From: an uncultured Limnohabitans sp.
GTDB lineage: Bacteria > Pseudomonadota > Gammaproteobacteria > Burkholderiales > Burkholderiaceae_C
Assembly: GCA_937928195.1 (NCBI GenBank)
Contig: CALEYZ010000182.1
Span: 1-37,157, forward strand
DNA: 37,157 nucleotides
Direction: 5' to 3'
The notes beneath the pieces were generated by a model, which did no database searches, was not told where the DNA came from, and was given only the letters and a program-made list of their open reading frames with translations. The number at the start of each line of letters is the position of its first letter. Positions within the stretch are counted from its first letter, which is position 1. Shown piece by piece: positions 32,019-37,157 of this stretch. Made by a program: the position numbers and the translations under genes.

Positions 32019-32681
32019 ATGCGCATCGAACTTGACTTCATCAGCGTCCTCACCGAATGGCCGCTGTTGGTGAAGGGCGTCGCCTGGACCGTGGGCCTGA
32101 CGGGTGTGTCTACGGTGTTCGGCTTGATGTTGGGTGTGGCCTTGGCATGGTCGCGTGTGCACGGCAATTTGCCATTGCGCGCATTGGCGGGAAGCTATGT
32201 CGAAGCCATCCGCAACACGCCCTTCATTGTTCAACTGTTTTTTGTCTACTTTGGCTTGCCTGCCATGGGCCTGCGACTGTCCCCTGAAGTGGCGTCGATC
32301 ATTGCCATGGTGGTCAACCTCAGTGCCTATGCCACCGAAATTATTCGCGCAGGCATTGAAGCAACGCCCAAAGGACAAATAGAGGCAGGCCTCAGCTTGG
32401 CATTAAAGCCCGGCCAAATCTTCATGCATGTGGTGCTGCCCCCTGCGCTGCGAAAAGTCTGGCCAGCGTTGGTGAGTCAAATCATCATTGTGATGTTGGG
32501 CTCTGCGGTGTGTGGCCAAATTTCCACAGAGGAATTAAGCCACGCAGCCAACCTGATTCAAAGCCGAAACTTCAGGGCCTTTGAAGCCTTCATCATTGCC
32601 ACCCTCACCTACCTCTCGTTGGCCATGGCGCTGCGGCGTTTGCTCAACTGGCTAGGCCCGCGGTTTTTGTTTGGTCGATAA
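32019..32681 (+). CDS. Amino acid ABC transporter permease (first)
   Basis: This is a 220-residue HisM/GlnP-type inner-membrane permease with about five hydrophobic helices. The His/Glu/Gln-family N-terminal region has EAIRNTPFIVQLFFVYFGLP (about 62-81). The EAA cytoplasmic loop GIEATPKGQIEAGLSLALKPGQIF (about 110-133), which contacts the ATPase, is followed by VVLPPALRKVWPAL. It follows the binding protein by 6 nt and ends 13 nt before the second permease. Confidence 0.94.
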   Translation: MRIELDFISVLTEWPLLVKGVAWTVGLTGVSTVFGLMLGVALAWSRVHGNLPLRALAGSYVEAIRNTPFIVQLFFVYFGLPAMGLRLSPEVASIIAMVVNLSAYATEIIRAGIEATPKGQIEAGLSLALKPGQIFMHVVLPPALRKVWPALVSQIIIVMLGSAVCGQISTEELSHAANLIQSRNFRAFEAFIIATLTYLSLAMALRRLLNWLGPRFLFGR

Positions 32682-32694
32682 AGCGGAAACCAAC

Positions 32695-33348
32695 ATGGTC
32701 GATTTTTCTCTCTGGGATATTTTCCGCAACTTGCTGCTGGCACTTCGCTGGACCGTGGCACTCTCACTCATCGCGTTCATTGGCGGAGGTTTGATGGGCA
32801 TGGTGCTGTTGATTGCCCGCTTGTCGCATTCAACCCTAGCGCGCACGGCCGTCAATGCCTATGTGCAGGTGTTTCAAGGCACACCCTTGCTGATGCAGCT
32901 GTTCTTGGCTTACTTCGGCATGGCCTTGATTGGCATTGAAACCTCACCGTGGCTGGCTGCAGGCGTGGCCTTGACGCTTTACAGCAGTGCCTTCTTGACT
33001 GAAATTTGGCGTGGCTGCGTGGACGCCATTCCCAAAGGTCAGTGGGAAGCCAGTCAAAGTTTGGCGCTGAGTTTTTTTGAACAACTGCGCTATGTGATCT
33101 TGCCGCAAGCTTTCAAAATTGCCATCCCACCCACGGTTGGTTTTTTGGTGCAAGTCATCAAGGGCACCGCACTGGCATCCGTCATTGGTTTTGTCGAACT
33201 GACCAAGGCCGGCACCATGATCACCAACGCCACCTTCAAACCCTTCTTGGTCTACAGCTGCGTGGCCATTTTGTATTTCGCGCTGTGTTTCCCGGTGTCT
33301 TATTTTGCAAAACAACTCGAACGAAAGGTCCAACGTGGACATGCATGA
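32695..33348 (+). CDS. Amino acid ABC transporter permease (second)
   Basis: This 217-residue HisQ/GlnP-type permease pairs with the first. It has five hydrophobic helices, the family segment VFQGTPLLMQLFLAYFGMA (about 61-79) and the EAA loop GCVDAIPKGQWEASQSLALSFFEQL (about 106-130). ILPQAFKIAIPP follows. I chose ATG 32695. A TTG at 32671 would overlap the first permease. It overlaps the ATPase gene by 8-14 nt, showing translational coupling. Confidence 0.93.
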   Translation: MVDFSLWDIFRNLLLALRWTVALSLIAFIGGGLMGMVLLIARLSHSTLARTAVNAYVQVFQGTPLLMQLFLAYFGMALIGIETSPWLAAGVALTLYSSAFLTEIWRGCVDAIPKGQWEASQSLALSFFEQLRYVILPQAFKIAIPPTVGFLVQVIKGTALASVIGFVELTKAGTMITNATFKPFLVYSCVAILYFALCFPVSYFAKQLERKVQRGHA

Positions 33349-34078
33349 ACCTCTGCTCGCCATCCAAGGGCTGCGAAAAAGCTTTGGCGAGAACGAAGTC
33401 CTCAAGGGCATTGACTTGCAAGTTCAGGCTGGTGAAGTCATCGCCATCATTGGCAAGAGTGGCTCGGGCAAAAGCACCTTGCTCCGCTGTATCAATGGCT
33501 TGGAAACATTCCAGGCGGGCACGCTGACCGTTGACCACCAAGCCCTGCTGCACCACGATGCCAATGCCATGCGCGCATTGCGCCAAAAAGTGGGCATGAT
33601 CTTTCAAAGCTTCAATTTGTTTCCGCATTTGCGGGTGGGTGAAAACATCATGCTGGCACCCGGCCTGGTCAAGCAGCAAGACAAAGCAATTTCTAAGACG
33701 CAAGCGCAAAACCTGCTGACACGCGTCGGCTTGGGTGAAAAATTTGACGCTTGGCCCGATCAACTTTCGGGTGGCCAGCAGCAACGTGTGGCCATCGCGC
33801 GTGCATTGGCCATGGAACCGCAAATTTTGCTGTGCGATGAAATCACCTCCGCGCTAGACCCTGAGTTGGTCGGTGAGGTGTTGCGCGTGGTTGAGAGTTT
33901 GGCCGACGAAGGCATGACCTTGCTGATGGTGACGCATGAGATGAACTTCGCGCGCAAAGTGGCCGACCGCGTGATTTTCATGCACCAAGGTCGCGTGCAT
34001 GAAAGCGGCAAACCTGAGGAGCTGTTTGGCAACCCGCAAACAGCAGAGTTATCACAATTCCTTTCTGCCTTACATTGA
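33341..34078 (+). CDS. Amino acid ABC transporter ATPase
   Basis: This is a 245-residue HisP/GlnQ-type ATPase. Walker A is IIGKSGSGKSTLL (about 36-48), Q-loop FQSFNLFPHL near 90, signature LSGGQQQRVAIARAL near 145, and Walker B ILLCDEITSALD near 165. The switch His is in MVTHEMNFARKVADR. The start is ambiguous. GTG 33335 sits better behind AAAGG (5 nt) and would add Met-Asp. ATG 33341 is the conservative call. Overlap with the upstream permease shows one operon. Confidence 0.94.
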   Translation: MHEPLLAIQGLRKSFGENEVLKGIDLQVQAGEVIAIIGKSGSGKSTLLRCINGLETFQAGTLTVDHQALLHHDANAMRALRQKVGMIFQSFNLFPHLRVGENIMLAPGLVKQQDKAISKTQAQNLLTRVGLGEKFDAWPDQLSGGQQQRVAIARALAMEPQILLCDEITSALDPELVGEVLRVVESLADEGMTLLMVTHEMNFARKVADRVIFMHQGRVHESGKPEELFGNPQTAELSQFLSALH

Positions 34079-34135
34079 TGTCCGCTTCTGCAGCATGGTC
34101 GTTCATGACCTCCAAATCGCGCTAACATTCAACGC

Positions 34136-34894
34136 ATGTTCACGCACAGCCCCCAAGACCTCGCCCAACGGCATATTCCTTTAAAAGGCGCCTCCAATTT
34201 CCGTGACATGGGGGGCTATGCCGGCCATGAAGGCAGATCGGTCAAATGGCGCAAGATTTTTCGCTCTGACCATCTGGCGGCTTTGGATGCGGCAGATTTG
34301 GCACAGCTCCAAAAGCTTGACGTGCGCAGAGCATTTGACTTCAGGGGCGTGCAAGAAAGCCAAGCGCAATCTTATGCCTGGCCCGCCATTGAACGGCACA
34401 GCCTGAGCATTGAGCCTACCGTGGTTCAACGCCTTCAAGCACAGCACCTGACAGGCAAACCCTTGACGGCTGCAGATGCGCTGGATGCCATGCAAACCAC
34501 ATACCGCGACTTTGTGCGCGCTGACTCGCACCGGTTTGCACAGTTGTTTGAGCATTTGCTTGAAAAGCCAGACCCCTTGCTGTTTCATTGCACTGCCGGC
34601 AAAGACCGCACAGGGCTGGCCGCCGCTTTGATACTGTCAGCTTTGGGGGTGTCTGAGGCAGACATTTGGAAAGATTACTTGCTGACCAACCAACTGTACA
34701 AGCGCAACAGCACGGGTGCCACCACCTTGGCACCCGATGTTCTGAAAATTGTGTGGGAAGTGCAAGAGAGCTTTTTAATGGCCTCTTTGGATGTCATTCA
34801 AAAAGACCACGGCGGCATGCACAACTACCTCACCCAGCAACTGAAATTGAGCCCTGCCGCTTTGCAAAAATTGCGAGCCCACTACTTAGAGTGA
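34136..34894 (+). CDS. Tyrosine-protein phosphatase (Y_phosphatase3/MptpB-like)
   Basis: This is a 252-residue Cys-dependent phosphatase. The N-terminal family signature GASNFRDMGGY (about 18-28) is followed by IFRSDHLAALDAADLAQL. The catalytic P-loop HCTAGKDRTG (about 150-159) has nucleophile Cys and a K-D insert typical of the lipid/tyrosine phosphatase group related to Mycobacterium PtpB. The C-terminal part is helical. No signal peptide is seen, so it is cytoplasmic. It lies 57 nt after the ABC ATPase on the same strand, and its stop overlaps by 9 nt the stop of the convergent binding-protein gene. Protein-Tyr, phosphoinositide or nucleotide substrates are all possible. Confidence 0.88.
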   Translation: MFTHSPQDLAQRHIPLKGASNFRDMGGYAGHEGRSVKWRKIFRSDHLAALDAADLAQLQKLDVRRAFDFRGVQESQAQSYAWPAIERHSLSIEPTVVQRLQAQHLTGKPLTAADALDAMQTTYRDFVRADSHRFAQLFEHLLEKPDPLLFHCTAGKDRTGLAAALILSALGVSEADIWKDYLLTNQLYKRNSTGATTLAPDVLKIVWEVQESFLMASLDVIQKDHGGMHNYLTQQLKLSPAALQKLRAHYLE

Positions 34895-35689
34895 GTTGGC
34901 CGGCGCAACGACTGCGCCTTCAATTTTGTGTCGTGCCAAAGATTGCGCCACAAAACCAGAGGCCTTCATGTCTTCCACAAATTTCCTCAAGTAGGCCTGT
35001 GCTTCTGGACTGCGTGATTTGGGCAAACCCATGGCTTGCTCAATGACCATGAAACGGCCTGGCAACAAACGCAGGTTGGGCAAACGCTTGGCGTCCATTT
35101 CCAATTGCTGTTTAACACCTGCGGCCACTTCCAATTTTTCTGACAGATAAAAATCAACGGTGGTGGGCGATGTGGGCGCGCGGTGAATTTCAGCATGCTT
35201 GATTTCACGCGTGAGGAAAAGATCGTAGGCACTGCCCTTGCCCACGGCAATGCGAATGCTTTTGGCGTCGACTTGCGCGTTGTCCGTTAAAGCTGAATTG
35301 TTGGCCACCAAATAGCTGCCTTCAATGAGCACATAAGGCCCTGTGAAAGAAATGCCCTGCCCGCGCACGGGGTCGATGGCGAAAAATCCAAAGTCGGCTT
35401 TTTCTTGCGTGACGGCATCCACGGATTTGCCCGCGGCATCAAACACCACCAAACTCAAAGGCACACCCAAGCGCTTGGCCAACTCGTTGGCCAGATCCAC
35501 AGACACACCAACGGGTTGCCCCTGGGCGTCTTTGTTGGCCAAGATGGGATTGCCCAGATTGATGGAGGCGCGCAAGGTGCCTGTGGGGGCAAAAGCTTGC
35601 ACCAAGGCAGGCGTTGTCTGAGCGTTGGAAGAAGTCATGGGCAAGAGCGCTAAAAATGCAAAGAAAGTTGAAAAGAATTTGGTGAACAT
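34886..35689 (-). CDS. Orphan amino-acid-type ABC periplasmic binding protein
   Basis: This 267-residue type II solute-binding protein has a signal peptide (about 1-23, cleaved near SNA). It includes LRASINLGNPILANKDAQGQPVGVSVDLANELAKRLGV (about 39-76), followed by EKADFGFFAIDPVRGQGISFTGPYV (about 95-119). The latter keeps a binding-site Asp and Arg. No permease or ATPase lies on its side. It may share the transporter encoded at 31.2-34.1 kb or act in sensing. It converges with the phosphatase gene. The ligand is unknown. Confidence 0.9.
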   Translation of the reverse strand: MFTKFFSTFFAFLALLPMTSSNAQTTPALVQAFAPTGTLRASINLGNPILANKDAQGQPVGVSVDLANELAKRLGVPLSLVVFDAAGKSVDAVTQEKADFGFFAIDPVRGQGISFTGPYVLIEGSYLVANNSALTDNAQVDAKSIRIAVGKGSAYDLFLTREIKHAEIHRAPTSPTTVDFYLSEKLEVAAGVKQQLEMDAKRLPNLRLLPGRFMVIEQAMGLPKSRSPEAQAYLRKFVEDMKASGFVAQSLARHKIEGAVVAPANSL

Positions 35690-35829
35690 GCGAAGTCCAT
35701 ATAGTTTTCGCCAGTGTGTCAGAACTACGCGCTTGCGTCTTATGAGTGTATTTCTGAAGTCCTATGAGAAACCCTAGTACCCCCCTGCTCGAACCTGTTT
35801 AGGATGAAGCTTCTACAGACGGAGACCCC

Positions 35830-35859
35830 ATGCGCAAGCTTTACCAAACTATGAATTGA
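35830..35859 (+). other. Nine-codon minigene with good ribosome site, in frame with the next gene
   Basis: ATG 35830 sits 5 nt after GGAG and encodes MRKLYQTMN before a TGA that is immediately followed by ATG 35860, in the same frame. The gene starting at 35860 has no ribosome site of its own. This is either a leader peptide with translational reinitiation or a signal-peptide start broken by a nonsense change or sequencing error. Confidence 0.5.
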
Positions 35860-36717
35860 ATGACCCAAGCTAGCTGCAGGCTGACGACGGGTCTTGGCTT
35901 GGCCCTCACCCTGAGCTTGGGCCTGGGCATCACGGCAGCCTCGGTGCCTGCGCAGGCGCAACCCGCGACCGGCAAAACCGAACTGTATTGGTTTGGCCAA
36001 GCAGGCTTCAAAATCAAGACACCCGGTGGCAAAACCATCGTGATTGACCCTTGGCTTTCAGGGGGCCCCAAAACGCCAGCACCCTACAAAACGGATCTGA
36101 GTGCGCTGGGCAAAGTGGATTTGCTGTTGGTCACCCATGCACACGTTGACCACATTGGCGATGCACCCGCCATCGCCAAAGCGCAGAACACCGTGCTGTA
36201 CGGCCCTGCCGACATGATCACGCCCATGAACACCTTGGGTCTGTTGCCACCCAACCTGGGGCATCGCTTCAACAAAACAGGACACGTCACCCCTTTGCCT
36301 GGCATCAAAGTAACTGCGGTCCAAGCCGAGCACTCGTCCCTCTTGGTCTACAACAACTCGACCACTGGCAAAAATGAATCGCACCCTGCTGGCGAAGCCA
36401 TGGGTTACATCATTCAACTAGAAAATGGTTTCAAAATTTGGCACATGGGCGATACCGGTTTATTTAGTGATATGAAGTTCATCAGCGAGCACTACAAGCC
36501 AGATTTAGTGTTGATACCTATCGGTGGTAATTTCACGATGGCACCAGACGATGCTGCCTTTGCTTTAAAAACTTGGATTAAGCCAAAGATGGTGATTCCG
36601 ATGCACTACAACTCCAATCCAATGGCAAAAGGAACTTTGGCAGAGTTTCAGGCGGCCATGAAGGGTAGCAATATCAAGATCGTCCCTATGACAGAGGGCG
36701 AAACAGTGCAGTTTTAA
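35860..36717 (+). CDS. Exported metallo-beta-lactamase-fold metal-dependent hydrolase (UPF0173-like)
   Basis: This is a 285-residue MBL-fold protein. It has a signal peptide (about 1-33, cleaved after AQA) and GQAGFKIKTPGGKTIVIDPW (about 46-65). The metal site is HAHVDH (residues 93-98: His93, His95, Asp97, His98), with further ligands His158 in AEHSS, Asp198 in MGDTG and His249 in PMHY. Small UPF0173 members are cytoplasmic, so the export signal is notable. The substrate is unknown. Translation probably reinitiates from the short upstream frame at 35830. Codon use changes after about 36410, with TTA and other AT-ending codons becoming frequent. Confidence 0.88.
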   Translation: MTQASCRLTTGLGLALTLSLGLGITAASVPAQAQPATGKTELYWFGQAGFKIKTPGGKTIVIDPWLSGGPKTPAPYKTDLSALGKVDLLLVTHAHVDHIGDAPAIAKAQNTVLYGPADMITPMNTLGLLPPNLGHRFNKTGHVTPLPGIKVTAVQAEHSSLLVYNNSTTGKNESHPAGEAMGYIIQLENGFKIWHMGDTGLFSDMKFISEHYKPDLVLIPIGGNFTMAPDDAAFALKTWIKPKMVIPMHYNSNPMAKGTLAEFQAAMKGSNIKIVPMTEGETVQF

Positions 36718-36736
36718 GGGTTTTGAGCACCAGACT

Positions 36737-36765
36737 AAACCCCACATGACCCGTGGGGTTTTTTA
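36737..36765 (+). terminator. Rho-independent terminator after the MBL-fold gene
   Basis: AAACCCCAC / GTGGGGTTT (9 bp, 7-nt loop) is followed by TTTT. It begins 20 nt past the stop codon. Confidence 0.88.
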
Positions 36766-36777
36766 TTGTGGATTTGC

Positions 36778-36822
36778 AATTAGTTCTAATTAGTACTAAA
36801 CTGGTACTAATTAGAACTAATT
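36778..36822. promoter_or_regulatory. Four-unit TTAGTWCTAA repeat / 19-bp inverted repeat, candidate MarR operator
   Basis: Perfect 19-bp arms (36778-36796 and 36804-36822) flank a 7-nt spacer. Inside, the decamer TTAGTTCTAA, TTAGTACTAA, CTGGTACTAA and TTAGAACTAA recurs at 36780, 36790, 36801 and 36811, about one helical turn apart. Each decamer is itself close to a palindrome. It lies 10-54 nt before the MarR start, so autoregulation by several dimers is the simplest reading. Confidence 0.65.
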
Positions 36823-36831
36823 AACTGATCT

Positions 36832-37143
36832 ATGAACTTCTTGCCTTCTCTGCGTAGTCTGGTTTCCGCTTATCAAGCTTTCGAGCACTACTCGGCACCT
36901 GATTTAAAAGCGATGGGTCTGACGATGACGCAGTTTGATGTGATCGCTACATTGGGCAATCAGCCGCCAATGACGTGTAAGGAGTTGGGCGAAAAAACAT
37001 TGGTGACAAAAGGAACCTTAACAGGGGTGCTTGAGCGATTAGAAGCAAAAGGGATATTGGCAAGAAAGCAAAACCCAGAAGATGCTCGCAGCCAGATGAT
37101 TGGACTGACGCAACAAGGCCAAGCATTATTTGAGCGTGTATTC
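36832..37143 (+). CDS. MarR-family transcriptional regulator (3'-truncated)
   Basis: The reading frame is open from ATG 36832 to the window end. 104 codons are trustworthy, up to the adapter-like bases at 37144. It has an N-terminal dimerisation helix (about 5-20) and MTMTQFDVIATLGNQPPMTCKELGEKTLVTKGTLTGVLERLEAKGIL (about 28-75), forming the MarR winged-helix with recognition helix TKGTLTGVLERLE. The wing NPEDARSQMIGLTQQG has the family DxRS...LT pattern. It lacks only the last dimerisation helix. No strong ribosome site is seen. It is preceded by a dense palindromic operator, suggesting autorepression. Confidence 0.88.
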
Positions 37144-37157
37144 AGATCGGAAGAGCA
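37144..37157 (+). other. Illumina TruSeq adapter sequence at window end (non-genomic)
   Basis: The last 14 bases, AGATCGGAAGAGCA, are identical to the start of the standard Illumina TruSeq read-through adapter. They begin exactly after a codon of the MarR gene and would add Arg-Ser-Glu-Glu. They should be treated as untrimmed adapter, not organism DNA. Confidence 0.9.

Noticed and set aside
1..37157. CRISPR array, prophage, insertion sequence or rRNA genes
   Set aside because: No regularly spaced repeats, transposase, integrase, phage structural genes or rRNA sequences were seen.

Overview
The window looks like chromosomal DNA from a betaproteobacterium, most likely a freshwater Comamonadaceae member of the Limnohabitans/Rhodoferax type. 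The basis is a Bug-family (TctC) binding protein, a class II ribonucleotide reductase (NrdJ), a system I ccmABCDEFGHI operon, and the Burkholderiales-style block rph-rdgB-hemW / yicC-gmk-rpoZ-spoT-greB. This placement is an inference from gene content. No rRNA or other marker gene is present to confirm it. Coding density is high and no stretch longer than about 300 bases lacks a gene.

Layout. 1-270: 3' end of ureG. 356-484: tRNA-Ser(TGA) and its terminator. 528-1511: TctC-type binding protein. 1515-5295 (minus): nrdJ followed by an acyl-CoA dehydrogenase. 5370-12405 (minus): complete cytochrome c maturation operon ccmABCDEFGHI. 12514-16919 (minus): extracellular-electron-transfer cassette coding for a monoheme cytochrome, a decaheme MtrA/MtoA-type cytochrome, an MtrB/MtoB/PioB-type outer-membrane barrel and a tetraheme NapC/CymA-type quinol-side cytochrome. 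17058-19732 (minus): sensor kinase and NarL/LuxR-type response regulator. 19813-20277 (minus): unrecognised membrane-anchored protein. 20413-23185 (plus): molybdenum hydroxylase large subunit and a small winged-helix regulator. 23229-25806 (minus): hemW, rdgB, rph. 25964-30212 (plus): yicC, gmk, rpoZ, spoT. 30255-30997 (minus): greB and tRNA-Arg(ACG). 31212-34894 (plus): polar amino acid ABC transporter and a tyrosine phosphatase. 34886-35689 (minus): second amino-acid-type binding protein. 35860-36717 (plus): exported metallo-beta-lactamase-fold protein. 36832-end: truncated MarR regulator behind a striking repeat operator.

The most notable unit is 5.4-19.8 kb, all on one strand. A membrane sensor and response regulator sit directly upstream of a four-gene Mto/Pio-like electron conduit (15 CXXCH sites in total), and the haem-attachment operon needed to mature those cytochromes follows immediately. 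A perfect FNR/Anr-type box (TTGAT-N4-ATCAA) lies upstream of the sensor kinase and a near-perfect one upstream of ccmA. A 16-bp perfect palindrome lies between the response regulator and the first cytochrome gene. Together these suggest a self-contained, oxygen- and signal-controlled module for moving electrons across the outer membrane. Gene content is closest to the mto set known from Fe(II)-oxidising Sideroxydans, and no outer-surface MtrC/OmcA-type cytochrome is present here.

Caution at the right edge: the last 14 bases equal the start of the Illumina TruSeq adapter, and codon use shifts within the last gene pair. The final bases are therefore not genomic, and the last ~700 bp should be checked for assembly chimerism.
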